Numbered from the stretch's first letter, positions 18,535 to 27,777 are shown. The stretch: DNA of 64,000 nt from G965232465 sp965276005 (GCA_965276005.1 OZ254962.1:1240001-1304000); one strand, 5' to 3'. Notes: generated by a model from the sequence alone, not told the origin. Made by a program: numbers and translations.

Positions 18535-21108
18535 ATGTTAAAGATTATGTCCATACCCAAAATTATAACTATAGGCTTTATAACTATGTTTCTGGTCGCC
18601 TGTGCAGACGGTGGTGGCGGGGCATCGCCAACAACCGGTAGCGAATCCAATAGAGAGAGCGGTGGCGGTAACTCTAACGGCGGCGGAAACAACGGCGGGG
18701 GTGGAAACAATGGCGGTGGCGGCAACAATGGTGGCAACAACGGGGGCAACAACGGGGGCAGTAACCCTGATAGCGGTGTTGTTTGTGCTAGCGATGGGGA
18801 ATCCCGTACTTATCAACCGCATCAGATCGCCTCAGGTGCCAATCTTATAGCCTGTGATGGAACGGGACAGAAAATCGCTATTTTAGAAGCAGGGGCATTG
18901 CAAAACACCCAATCCGAATATAAAGACAGAATCGAACTAGGTATAAAAACCAAAGGCGGTGATTCCCCTGGCGATAACAACAAAAAATTAACCGCTCCCA
19001 CTGAGCGGGACAACCATGCAGATATGGTGGCATCTATTGCCATTGGCAAAACATATGGCACTGCCCGCAAGGCAAAGGCTGTGTCATATGTACATGATTT
19101 TCCCAATGTAAGTGCAGGTGCCGACAGCCACCATATTGATTTAGGGGCTATTTACAGCGATATAAAAACCCGTGCTGTAGTGGCAATTAACAACAGCTGG
19201 GGCAAGAAGATAAATTTCAGTCGACTAAAAGACGACGCAGGCTATACAGACGCAGCGGTGGATAGGTTAAAATATGCTATTTATGGACTAAAAGTTGATG
19301 AAAATAACGATGGCACCCTTACAGGGCAAATCAAATTAAGTGAACAGTGCCGTTTTTATAAAACCTATCTGGGCTATATGCAGCAGAACAAAAATGTATA
19401 TAACTCAAACGATGCCCTTATGACCCGACTAGAATTAAAAAAAGTTTATGATCTGAGATGCAAGGGCGGATATGGGGACGAAATAACCCGTGCGGTATAT
19501 GAAGACTATATCGGGGCGGACTTCATCCAAAAAATCGAAGCGGACAAAGACAACGACCGGGACGCCCCTATATGGGTATGGGCGGCGGGCAACCAAAATG
19601 AAGAAAATGGCACACTACAGGCAACCCTACCATCGGTGATAACCAAAGCAGAGGACTACTGGTTGTCCGTAGTTGCCATCGATTACACCAGCGGCAACAG
19701 CCAATACAGACACGCCAGCTACTCAGCACAATGCGGACAAGCCAAACGCTACTGTTTAGGTGCCATAGTCGGCGGTTCAAAACACATCGAAGATGGCGAT
19801 TTGGAAATAGAAAACAGAGGCACCTCAGGGGCGGCACCGTCCGTAACCGCTGGGCTGGCAGTAATAAAACAGAAATTCCCGGCGAAAGATCGCAGGTGGG
19901 CAAGAAAACGCATGTTGGCAACCGCATCGCATACCACCGCCGACAATAAACAGTTGCGGGACAAAGACGGTAATGTCGTTACCCCCGATGAAGGATATTC
20001 AGATATATTCGGCAGGGGCATTATGCGTCTAGACTTAGCAACAAAACCACTGGGGGCGAGTTCTCTGTCTGTATCAGGGGCAAGTTTAGGTAAGGCACAA
20101 ACATACCTTGTACGGAACAGCGTTATAAAATCGTCCCCAGTGTTCGGCGATGGCATTAAAAACGGATTGTCAACTATTACCACCAAAAAATTCGACAGCA
20201 TGGGGGCAGAATTCGACTACAACATGGGCGACAAAGCCTATACGACAACAAACGCCACCGTATCGACATTTTTCAACTTCGATGGCAAAAATGTATCCTA
20301 TACCCCTACCCTTGCACCCATTGGCAACAGTAACCTAGCGTTTGTCGATACAAAACCGCATCGCTTTAAAAACTTTACCTACACAGAACAAACCATGCCG
20401 TTTATGCCACAAGTACAAAATCGCAACTCTAAACCGTTGTACATGTCATACGCATACGGCACAGACAAAGCCATACACATAACTATACCCAACCGCACAA
20501 ATGGCAAACAAAGCGACTCTATGTCGTTACAATTTGTTTATGGTAAGCTGTCCCCAAGCCGTACATATGGCACCACGCACAGTGTCGGATTGCATACAGA
20601 ACAAGGCACGGTTTTAGGCAGCACTTTTCAAGGGGCGTATGGCGGTATAGGACGGACAAACACCGCTTATGTAACCCGCACCACCCATCGTCAATGGGGC
20701 GATTGGAATGTCCGTTACAATTCTGTATTCGGAGCAACCACCAGTGACGGTGTGGGCGGTCGTAGCATACAAAATATATCCGGGATCCTATCCAGCAGTT
20801 TTAGTATGATTGCCGAAAAACAATACAGTACGGGACAACTAGGTTTTGCCCTGTACCAACCGTTACGGGTCGAGCAGGGCAGTATGGATGTGTCGTTTGT
20901 CTCCCGTGTCTACAACAACACTATGGTATCGTACGACACCAAAGCGGTAAACATCACCCCTAGTGGCAGGCAGGTATCGTTTGAGGCGTACTATGATTTT
21001 GCCGATAGCCCGTTTACTGTCAAAACCCATTTCAGCAAAGACAAACACCACATCAAAGGCAATGACGATACCACTGTATTACTGCGGTATTTCAAGGCTT
21101 TCAAATAA
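18535..21108 (+). CDS. Subtilisin-like (S8) lipoprotein autotransporter, array copy 5
   Basis: 857 residues from ATG 18535, 13 bases after copy 4, with AAAGGAAA. Second-type signal peptide (MLKIMSIPKII, identical to copy 3 up to the lipobox). Tether of GGGGNN/GGNN units ending in GGSNPDSG. S8 features: Glu in AILEAG, His in HADMVASIAIG, Asn in WAAGN, Ser in GTSGAAP. C-terminal domain of the copy 4-6 type. The variable insert is unlike the other copies while both flanks are near identical, the pattern expected from recombination between paralogues with diversifying selection on the insert. Confidence 0.8.
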   Translation: MLKIMSIPKIITIGFITMFLVACADGGGGASPTTGSESNRESGGGNSNGGGNNGGGGNNGGGGNNGGNNGGNNGGSNPDSGVVCASDGESRTYQPHQIASGANLIACDGTGQKIAILEAGALQNTQSEYKDRIELGIKTKGGDSPGDNNKKLTAPTERDNHADMVASIAIGKTYGTARKAKAVSYVHDFPNVSAGADSHHIDLGAIYSDIKTRAVVAINNSWGKKINFSRLKDDAGYTDAAVDRLKYAIYGLKVDENNDGTLTGQIKLSEQCRFYKTYLGYMQQNKNVYNSNDALMTRLELKKVYDLRCKGGYGDEITRAVYEDYIGADFIQKIEADKDNDRDAPIWVWAAGNQNEENGTLQATLPSVITKAEDYWLSVVAIDYTSGNSQYRHASYSAQCGQAKRYCLGAIVGGSKHIEDGDLEIENRGTSGAAPSVTAGLAVIKQKFPAKDRRWARKRMLATASHTTADNKQLRDKDGNVVTPDEGYSDIFGRGIMRLDLATKPLGASSLSVSGASLGKAQTYLVRNSVIKSSPVFGDGIKNGLSTITTKKFDSMGAEFDYNMGDKAYTTTNATVSTFFNFDGKNVSYTPTLAPIGNSNLAFVDTKPHRFKNFTYTEQTMPFMPQVQNRNSKPLYMSYAYGTDKAIHITIPNRTNGKQSDSMSLQFVYGKLSPSRTYGTTHSVGLHTEQGTVLGSTFQGAYGGIGRTNTAYVTRTTHRQWGDWNVRYNSVFGATTSDGVGGRSIQNISGILSSSFSMIAEKQYSTGQLGFALYQPLRVEQGSMDVSFVSRVYNNTMVSYDTKAVNITPSGRQVSFEAYYDFADSPFTVKTHFSKDKHHIKGNDDTTVLLRYFKAFK

Positions 21109-21121
21109 AGGAGATAACACT

Positions 21122-23710
21122 ATGTTAAAAATTATGTCCATACCTAAAATTATAACTATAAGTTTTATGACCATATTTCTAGTTGCCTGTGCAGACGGCG
21201 GCGGCGGTGCGTCCCCGACAACCGGTAGCGAATCCAATAGAGAGAGTGGTGGCGGTAACTCTAACGGCGGCGGAAACAACGGCGGTGGCGGAAACAACGG
21301 CGGGGGTGGAAACAATGGCGGCAACAATGGTGGCAACAATGGCGGCAACAACGGGGGCAGTAACCCTGATAGCGGTGTTGTTTGTGCTAGCGATGGGGAA
21401 TCCCGTACTTATCAACCGCATCAAATCGCCTCCGGTGCCAATCTTATAGCCTGTGATGGGACGGGGCAAAAAATCGCTATTCTAGAAGGCGGAGCGTTGC
21501 AAAATACCCAATCCGAATACAAAGACAGAATCACACTAGGTATAAAAGTCAAAGGTGGTGATTCCCCTAGCGACAACAACCAACCCCTAACCGCCCCTAG
21601 CGAACGCACCAGCCATGCGGATATGGTGGCGGCTATTGCCATTGGCAAAACATACGGTATCGCCCGCAAAGCAAAGGCTGTGTCATATGTTTATGACTAT
21701 CCCCCCGGTGTGGGCAATGACCGCAACCATATCGATTTAGGCGGTGTTTACTCGGATATAAAAAACCGTTCCGTAGTTGCCATTAACAACAGCTGGGGGG
21801 CGGATATATCCATCGATCGGTTAAAAGCCGACTCTGGCTATACAGATGCACAAGTAGATAAGTTAGGATCTGCTAGTGTTGGTTTGGGTATTGATCGAAA
21901 TAATGATGGCGTTTTCGAAGCAGACGAAACCCGCTTAGCGGTTATGCACAAATGTATATTCTATAATCGCTATCTCACATATAGTCGACAAGGCAAACAA
22001 GTATATAATTTAAACAAACAAGCCGTAAGTACCGCAGAATTACAAAAACTTTACAATATAAGGTGTAAGGGCGGATACGCATCTGAGGTAACCCGTGAAG
22101 TATACGAAGACTATGTCGGGGCGGACTTCATCCAAAAAATCGAGGCAGATAAAGACAACGACCGGGACGCCCCTATATGGGTATGGGCAGCAGGCAACGA
22201 CAATGAAGAAAATGGCGGATTACATGCAACTCTACCATCGGTGATAAAGAAGGCAGAAGACTACTGGTTATCTGTGGTTGCTATTGAATATGACGACAGC
22301 CAATACAAAATCACCAGCTATTCGGCAGAATGTGGACAAGCCCATAGGTACTGTTTGGGTGCCATATCCGAAGGGTCTAAACATATTCAAGACGGCGACC
22401 AAGAAAAAGAAAACGGGGGCACCTCAGGGGCGGCACCGTCCGTAACCGCTGGGCTGGCGGTAATAAAACAAAAATTTCCATCGAAAGATCGCAGGTGGGC
22501 AAGAACTCGTATGCTGGCAACCGCATCGCACACCACCGCCGACAATAAACAGTTGCAAGATTATGACGGTAACATCGTTACCCCCGATGCAAACGGATAT
22601 TCAGATATATTCGGCAGGGGCATTATGCGTCTGGACTTGGCAACAAAACCACTGGGGGCGAGTTCTCTGTCCGTATCAGGGGCAAGTTTAGGTAAGGCAC
22701 AAACATACCTTGTACGGAACAGCGTTATAAAATCGTCCCCAGTGTTCGGCGATGGCATTAAAAATGGACTGTCGACTATTACCACCAAAAAATTCGACAG
22801 CATGGGGGCAGAATTCGACTACAACATGGGCGATAAAGCCTATACGACAACAAACGCCACCGTATCGACATTTTTTAACTTCGATGGCAAAAATGTATCC
22901 TATACCCCAACCTTAGTCCCGATTGGCAATAGTAAACTAGCGTTTGTCGATACAAAACCGCATCGCTTTAAAAATTTTACCTATACAGAACAAACGATGC
23001 CATTTATGCCACAGGTACAAAATCCCAAATCTGAGCCGTTGTACATGTCATACGCATACGGTGAAGACAAAGCCATACACATAAGTATACCCGATCGCAC
23101 GGACAACAAACAAAGCGAATTTATGTCGCTACAATTTGTATATGGCAAGCTGTCCCCAACCCGCACATATGGCACCACCCACAGTGTCGGATTGCACACC
23201 GAACAAGGCACAGTGTTAGGCAGTACTTTTCAAGGGGCGTATGGCGGTATAGGACGGACAAACACCGCTTATGTAACCCGCACCACCCATCGTCAATGGG
23301 GCGATTGGAATGTCCGTTACAATTCTGTATTCGGAGCAACCACCAGTGACGGTGTAGGCGGTCGTAGTATACAAAATATATCCGGGTTACTGTCCAGCAG
23401 TTTTAGTATGATTGCCGAAAAACAATACAACGCTGGACAATTAGGTTTTGCCCTGTACCAACCGTTACGGGTGGAAAAGGGCAGTATGGATGTGTCGTTC
23501 GTCTCCCGTGTCTATAACAACACTATGGTATCGTACGATAGCGAAACAATAAACATCACCCCCAGCGGCAGACAGGTATCGCTCGAAGCATACTACGATT
23601 TTGCCGATAGCCCGTTTACGGTAAAAACCCATTTTAGCAAGGACAAACACCACATCAAAGGCAATGACGATACCACCGTGTTACTGCGGTATTTCAAAGC
23701 ATTTCCATAA
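21122..23710 (+). CDS. Subtilisin-like (S8) lipoprotein autotransporter, array copy 6
   Basis: 862 residues from ATG 21122, 13 bases after copy 5, with AAGGAG. Signal peptide begins MLKIMSIPKIITISF with lipobox LVAC: a hybrid of the two signal types. Tether close to copy 5 with one more GGNN unit. S8 features: Glu in AILEGG, His in HADMVAAIAIG, Asn in WAAGN, Ser in GTSGAAP. It ends FKAFP rather than FKAFK. As the last gene of the array it is followed by a convergent gene after 70 AT-rich bases; no clear terminator was found there. Confidence 0.8.
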   Translation: MLKIMSIPKIITISFMTIFLVACADGGGGASPTTGSESNRESGGGNSNGGGNNGGGGNNGGGGNNGGNNGGNNGGNNGGSNPDSGVVCASDGESRTYQPHQIASGANLIACDGTGQKIAILEGGALQNTQSEYKDRITLGIKVKGGDSPSDNNQPLTAPSERTSHADMVAAIAIGKTYGIARKAKAVSYVYDYPPGVGNDRNHIDLGGVYSDIKNRSVVAINNSWGADISIDRLKADSGYTDAQVDKLGSASVGLGIDRNNDGVFEADETRLAVMHKCIFYNRYLTYSRQGKQVYNLNKQAVSTAELQKLYNIRCKGGYASEVTREVYEDYVGADFIQKIEADKDNDRDAPIWVWAAGNDNEENGGLHATLPSVIKKAEDYWLSVVAIEYDDSQYKITSYSAECGQAHRYCLGAISEGSKHIQDGDQEKENGGTSGAAPSVTAGLAVIKQKFPSKDRRWARTRMLATASHTTADNKQLQDYDGNIVTPDANGYSDIFGRGIMRLDLATKPLGASSLSVSGASLGKAQTYLVRNSVIKSSPVFGDGIKNGLSTITTKKFDSMGAEFDYNMGDKAYTTTNATVSTFFNFDGKNVSYTPTLVPIGNSKLAFVDTKPHRFKNFTYTEQTMPFMPQVQNPKSEPLYMSYAYGEDKAIHISIPDRTDNKQSEFMSLQFVYGKLSPTRTYGTTHSVGLHTEQGTVLGSTFQGAYGGIGRTNTAYVTRTTHRQWGDWNVRYNSVFGATTSDGVGGRSIQNISGLLSSSFSMIAEKQYNAGQLGFALYQPLRVEKGSMDVSFVSRVYNNTMVSYDSETINITPSGRQVSLEAYYDFADSPFTVKTHFSKDKHHIKGNDDTTVLLRYFKAFP

Positions 23711-23780
23711 AACAAAAATTTTTCTAAAAAAACCTACAAAATTGGGGCTTTTTGTGTATTGCCGATGATGTTATAAAACA

Positions 23781-24080
23781 TCAATCGTCTTCGACAGAGT
23801 GCATAATATTGATGACTTCTGTGTCCAATAACGCTTGTACTTTTGGTGCCCATTCCTTAAACCAATCTTGGGCGATGTGGTGTTCTAAATCCGCCATACT
23901 CGACCAGATTTCCACCACACTTAATTTTTGTGCATCGTCATTGTTTTGCCACAACTCATAAAATTCGCACCCCGATTCCGAACGGGACTTGGGAATAAAC
24001 ACGCTCTTAAACATATGAATAACATCTTGGCTATGCCCCGATTTGACCGCATACTCGACAACCAGCCTGACTTTTGCCAT
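23781..24080 (-). CDS. Antibiotic biosynthesis monooxygenase (ABM/YgiN)-like protein
   Basis: 99 residues with the ferredoxin-like ABM-domain pattern: RLVVEYAVKSG opening strand, then ESGCEFYELWQN, VVEIWSSMADLEHHIA and a final helix/strand. Relatives such as YgiN act on quinols or are small-molecule oxygenases without a cofactor; the substrate is unknown here. GGAGAG precedes the ATG by 6 bases. It is downstream of and on the same strand as a flavodoxin-like reductase, which fits a redox/quinone stress pair, but a repeat element separates them. Confidence 0.75.
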   Translation of the reverse strand: MAKVRLVVEYAVKSGHSQDVIHMFKSVFIPKSRSESGCEFYELWQNNDDAQKLSVVEIWSSMADLEHHIAQDWFKEWAPKVQALLDTEVINIMHSVEDD

Positions 24081-24169
24081 TTCGTCTCTCCTTTTTTATT
24101 AGATATAGTCTATGTTGCATAAAATGATTGCGTAGGCTATTTTCAGTTTTTGGCAAGGCTTGTGAGTCT

Positions 24170-24292
24170 AGGGGGCTTCGCCCCCCGTGCGTACAATGTG
24201 GATTTTACCGTGCTTCGCACGACAAAATACCACACGCACTTCCCCCCAATCGAGCACCACATCGGGCTATCGCCCTCAGCGGTTGCAACCGC
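24170..24292 (+). repeat. Dispersed palindrome-rich repeat, single copy
   Basis: About 123 bases matching the tandem repeats at 50775-51277 in the same orientation. It holds the hairpins GGGGGC-TTC-GCCCCC and CGTGC-TTC-GCACG, a GGGCT/GCCC pair and the palindrome GCGGTTGCAACCGC. It lies between the ABM gene and the flavodoxin-like gene. Open frames across it are artefacts of the repeat. The size and dyad structure are those of a REP/MITE-like element; no transposase is nearby. Confidence 0.85.
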
Positions 24293-24336
24293 TTTTAATC
24301 CAATCTTACTATACACAATCATTTTGTATGCCATAT

Positions 24337-24906
24337 TTAATCGGCCAATTCCCAGAACCTTTTGTATGTTGCTTTTAGGGGGTGCAGTTCTTTTCTGCCG
24401 TCCATGTAGTACCCCACCCATTCTGCCAGCCGCAAGCCGACACGGCGGCAGGCTTCGATTTCGTGTTCTGCCCGGGGTTCGCCGGCAACCACCGCCCCGT
24501 AGTGCAGGCTTTGTTTTTTGTACACATAATCGGTGATACCAAACACAAAATAGCCAAAATTCATCATCATAACATTTAACGCTTGACAGGTCAGTTCCCC
24601 ACCGCCGCCATAGCTGCCGGCTGAGGTAAACGCACAAGCGAACTTGCCATCGGTTTTAAACCAAATGTCCAGTACCCGTTCGTCCCACCACTTTTTCATT
24701 TCCCACGAAATATTGGCAAAGTGTGTCGGACAGCCCACTGCAATACCGTCCGCCCAAAACACATCTTCGGTTTGACAGTCTTTTACGGATCGTACCCGCA
24801 CCTCCATACCGTCCACAGAATTCGCCCCCGCTTCCACATGAGGCACCATAGTCGAAGTAAACTTGCGGTCACTTTGACTGTCATACATAATCAAGATTTT
24901 ACCCAT
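24337..24906 (-). CDS. Flavodoxin-fold NAD(P)H:quinone oxidoreductase (WrbA-like)
   Basis: 189 residues. ILIMYDSQSDRKFTSTM at the N-terminus is a diverged FMN phosphate-binding loop; ADGIAVGCPTHFANISWEMKKWWDE and AFTSAGSYGGGGE match the WrbA/flavodoxin-like fold around the isoalloxazine ring. Such enzymes reduce quinones by two electrons, avoiding semiquinones. Compared with WrbA (about 200 residues) the phosphate loop is atypical, so family membership is firmer than WrbA identity. GAGAGGG precedes the ATG. A small inverted repeat lies 40 bases upstream. Confidence 0.75.
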   Translation of the reverse strand: MGKILIMYDSQSDRKFTSTMVPHVEAGANSVDGMEVRVRSVKDCQTEDVFWADGIAVGCPTHFANISWEMKKWWDERVLDIWFKTDGKFACAFTSAGSYGGGGELTCQALNVMMMNFGYFVFGITDYVYKKQSLHYGAVVAGEPRAEHEIEACRRVGLRLAEWVGYYMDGRKELHPLKATYKRFWELAD

Positions 24907-24945
24907 TTTTTCCCTCTCTGGTTCATATGTTACTCAATGTTCAAT

Positions 24946-24960
24946 ACTTGCATTACAAGT
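24946..24960. promoter_or_regulatory. Candidate operator upstream of the flavodoxin-like gene
   Basis: ACTTG-CATTA-CAAGT is a 5-5-5 inverted repeat located 40-54 bases upstream of the gene's start. Quinone-responsive HxlR/MarR-type regulators often bind similar dyads, but no regulator gene is adjacent. Low certainty. Confidence 0.3.
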
Positions 24961-25059
24961 AGGTCGCTTCGTTTGCTTACCTGTGTGCAGTGTACCACCT
25001 AAAAACTTTTAAATCAATAGTTAAAACAGGATTTTTTTGATAAAATTTTTAAACCCATC

Positions 25060-25088
25060 TTGACAACTTGCCATACAATAGGCATACT
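25060..25088 (+). promoter_or_regulatory. Promoter of prs
   Basis: TTGACA at 25060-25065, a 17-bp spacer, CATACT at 25083-25088. The start would fall near 25095, about 34 bases before the prs ATG. Confidence 0.6.
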
Positions 25089-25128
25089 ATGGTTGCAGTG
25101 CGGTGTTTATCATATGGGAGTGCATTAC

Positions 25129-26076
25129 ATGAAAATCATATCGGGCAATGCCAATGTAACTTTGGCTAAAAGTGTTGCACAACACTTGGGAAGCGAACTT
25201 TGTGAGGCGGATATTAAACGCTTTTCCGACCAAGAAATATGGGTCGAGATTAAAGAAAGTGTGCGGGGCGAAGACTGTTTTATCATCCAGCCGACTTCGT
25301 TTCCCACCAACGATAACCTTATGGAATTATTGATTGTCATCGATGCCCTAAGACGGGGATCCGCCGATCGTATCACAGCGGTAGTACCGTATTATGGCTA
25401 TGCCCGTCAAGACCGCAAAACCACCCCTCGTACACCGATTACCGCTAAGCTGGTTGCCAGTATGCTGGAAACCGCTGGTGTCGATCGGATTATGACTATG
25501 GATTTACATGCGAATCAGATTCAAGGATTTTTCGAAGTTCCCGCCGATAACTTATTTGCTCAAGGAGTACTCACCAAACATATCCGTGATAATCTCGATA
25601 CGGACGCCCCGCTGTGTATCGTGTCGCCAGACACAGGGGGCGTAGTACGGGCAAGGAGTTACGCAAAAACTTTAGATGATGCGGATTTGGCAATTATCGA
25701 CAAACGCCGCCCCAAAGCCGGACACTCAGAAGTTATGAATATCATCGGTGATGTGGAGGGAAGACAATGTATCTTGGTCGACGACATTGCCGATAGTGCC
25801 GGGACACTGTGCAATGCGGCGGATGCTTTGGTCAAAAAAGGGGCAAAATCCGTATCCGCCTATGTCAGCCACGGCGTGTTTTCCGGTTCAGCGGTAGATC
25901 GTATCGCCCATTCCCCACTGTTGCGGGTCGTATCCACAGATACCATTGCCAAAAGTACAGCGGTAAAGAAATGTGCCAAAATCCAACATGTGACGGTAGC
26001 CCCCTTATTGGCAACCGCCATTCGCAGAACCATCGACAACAAATCCGTATCCGCCTTGTTTCGGTTTACATCGTAA
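25129..26076 (+). CDS. prs: Ribose-phosphate pyrophosphokinase
   Basis: Transfers pyrophosphate from ATP to ribose-5-phosphate to make PRPP, the precursor of purines, pyrimidines, NAD, His and Trp. 315 residues, the normal length. Motifs: RFSDQEIWVEI, VVPYYGYARQDRK (ATP site), PRTPITAKLVA, SPDTGGVVRARSYA, DKRRPKAG (flexible loop) and the PRPP loop ILVDDIADSAGT at about 215-226. Start chosen at ATG 25129: GGGAG lies 8 bases upstream, and upstream in-frame codons overlap the promoter. PRPP feeds NadC and the pyrimidine pathway (pyrD) encoded elsewhere in this window. Confidence 0.97.
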   Translation: MKIISGNANVTLAKSVAQHLGSELCEADIKRFSDQEIWVEIKESVRGEDCFIIQPTSFPTNDNLMELLIVIDALRRGSADRITAVVPYYGYARQDRKTTPRTPITAKLVASMLETAGVDRIMTMDLHANQIQGFFEVPADNLFAQGVLTKHIRDNLDTDAPLCIVSPDTGGVVRARSYAKTLDDADLAIIDKRRPKAGHSEVMNIIGDVEGRQCILVDDIADSAGTLCNAADALVKKGAKSVSAYVSHGVFSGSAVDRIAHSPLLRVVSTDTIAKSTAVKKCAKIQHVTVAPLLATAIRRTIDNKSVSALFRFTS

Positions 26077-26094
26077 CGGTTTATAAAATGGGTA

Positions 26095-26883
26095 TCACAA
26101 GCTAATAACCGATATTTGCCGCCCATAATCTGTGTCGCCTGCATGGGTGGTGCGGCGGTAGCTGAAGAAAATGTCTGGTTGCGTGTAGGTATCGCCTTTG
26201 TTTACCGCAAATGTTCGCACCCCGTATGCCCATAGGCTGTCGATGATATATCCGCTTAAATCGAAACCGTATGAATCCCTATTGACATTGGGTACAGGGC
26301 TGTTTAGGCTGTGCCATGGAATAAAGTATCTGTTATACTCTGGGGTATAGCAACAGAAATTTTGTTTAAATGTGTTATCTACTTCATAGGAATATTGGGC
26401 AATACTGGGTCCGACCACCGCTACGATAGTGCGGACATTCGCCCCCTGTGTCAACATGGCATCGACAGTTCTTAACGCTACCCCTTGTCGGGCACCGCCC
26501 CACCCCGCATGACACGCCCCGATGACTTGGTTTTGTGTATCGGCAAACAGCACGGGGACACAATCGGCGGTTAAAATACCTATCCCCACACCAGATACCG
26601 TACACACCAAACCATCGCCATCGACAGGTGCAATGGCAAAGTGGCTCATGGTATCCGCATCCACCGTGTGTACCCGATTGCCATGTACTTGGTTTAGGGT
26701 TATTAGGTGCCGTATGCCCAATGCTGTTTTGACCCGTTGGCGGTTTATGTCGATATTGTCCACCGAATCGCCACTGGCATAGGACATATTTGCCGAATCG
26801 TATACGCCCGTCGACACGCCGCCATTACGGGTAAAAAATCCGTGTTTGCCATGCGGCAATTTGCGGTGGGTTAAGTAGTACAT
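26095..26883 (-). CDS. pgeF: Peptidoglycan editing factor / laccase-domain (YfiH, DUF152) protein
   Basis: 262 residues. PgeF removes wrongly incorporated amino acids (L-Ser for L-Ala) from UDP-MurNAc precursors; relatives act as multicopper or purine-nucleoside enzymes. Visible motifs: GFFTRNGGVSTG, LNQVHGNRV, GILTADCVPVLFAD (metal-binding Cys) and GACHAGWGG (metal His); these three metal ligands are the family hallmark. The start at 26883 lies 4 bases after the lgt stop codon; an upstream in-frame extension would run into lgt. The two form an operon, both acting in envelope biogenesis. Confidence 0.85.
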   Translation of the reverse strand: MYYLTHRKLPHGKHGFFTRNGGVSTGVYDSANMSYASGDSVDNIDINRQRVKTALGIRHLITLNQVHGNRVHTVDADTMSHFAIAPVDGDGLVCTVSGVGIGILTADCVPVLFADTQNQVIGACHAGWGGARQGVALRTVDAMLTQGANVRTIVAVVGPSIAQYSYEVDNTFKQNFCCYTPEYNRYFIPWHSLNSPVPNVNRDSYGFDLSGYIIDSLWAYGVRTFAVNKGDTYTQPDIFFSYRRTTHAGDTDYGRQISVISL

Positions 26884-26887
26884 GTGC

Positions 26888-27670
26888 TTATATCCGCCCC
26901 CGCACCGCCCGATGTACCAACGCAGATCCAATAATCACCATAGGCACACTGAGCCACTGTCCCATTGTGGTGTTATATACCAAATACCCCACATATACAT
27001 CTGGTTCCCGAAAGCCCTCGACAATAATACGGCTGATGCCATACCCCATCAGAAACACGCCACATATAAGTCCTTTGTGGGTATACGCCCGCAACTTGGT
27101 GACCATAAATATCAAAATCAAAAATAAGACCAGCCCTTCTAGTGTTGCCTCATATAATTGGCTGGGGTGGCGGGGAATGCCATCGGCAAATATCACCCCC
27201 CAAGACCCATCGGTCGGTCGTCCCCATAACTCCCCGTTTACAAAATTGGCAATACGACCCAAAAATAAACCTATGGGAATAGTGGTGGCAAACGCATCGG
27301 CAAACGCTAAAACAGATATTTTTCTGTAGCGGGCGTATATATATGCACAAATAACGATAAACAGCAACGCCCCGTGAAACGACATGCCCCCATCGGTGGT
27401 TTTCAGTATATGCAACGGGTTTGACAAATAATATGTAGGCTGGTATATGAGGGCAAATCCCAACCTGCCCCCTACTATCATAGACAGCACGCCAAAAAAG
27501 AAGTAATCGTCTATGACCTTTGGCGGTATATCGCTTTCATATGTTGCCACCAACTTTGGCGTCAGATAAAACACCAATAAAATACTTACGGCATACGACA
27601 AACCATACCAATACACATCGATACCAAACAGCTCGAACGCTATGGGGTTTAATCCTTGTACATTCCACAT
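26888..27670 (-). CDS. lgt: Prolipoprotein diacylglyceryl transferase Lgt
   Basis: Inner-membrane enzyme that moves diacylglycerol from phosphatidylglycerol onto the lipobox cysteine of prolipoproteins, the first step of lipoprotein maturation. 260 residues with about seven membrane segments. Signature GRIANFVNGELWGRP at about 137-151, HGALLF earlier (catalytic His region) and HPSQLYEA later are all present. It is the first gene of an operon with pgeF. The six lipobox proteins upstream in this window are expected substrates. Confidence 0.96.
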   Translation of the reverse strand: MWNVQGLNPIAFELFGIDVYWYGLSYAVSILLVFYLTPKLVATYESDIPPKVIDDYFFFGVLSMIVGGRLGFALIYQPTYYLSNPLHILKTTDGGMSFHGALLFIVICAYIYARYRKISVLAFADAFATTIPIGLFLGRIANFVNGELWGRPTDGSWGVIFADGIPRHPSQLYEATLEGLVLFLILIFMVTKLRAYTHKGLICGVFLMGYGISRIIVEGFREPDVYVGYLVYNTTMGQWLSVPMVIIGSALVHRAVRGRI

Positions 27671-27711
27671 CGTAAATTCCTATGTAAAAAACAAATAATA
27701 AAATACATCAT

Positions 27712-27739
27712 AATATATAAACTATATCATACTTGGCAA
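27712..27739 (-). promoter_or_regulatory. Promoter of lgt-pgeF
   Basis: On the minus strand TTGCCA (27739-27734), 16 bp, TATATT (27717-27712). It lies 42 bases upstream of the lgt ATG and back to back with the corrinoid-gene promoter. Confidence 0.55.
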
Positions 27740-27777
27740 CGGCTTTAAAGTATAATGTAAAATGTGGGGGAAATAAA

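Noticed and set aside
24143..24637. Open frames on both strands across the 24.2 kb repeat and the flavodoxin-like gene
   Set aside because: They read through the palindromic repeat and in antisense to a clear gene; no ribosome-binding site or family.
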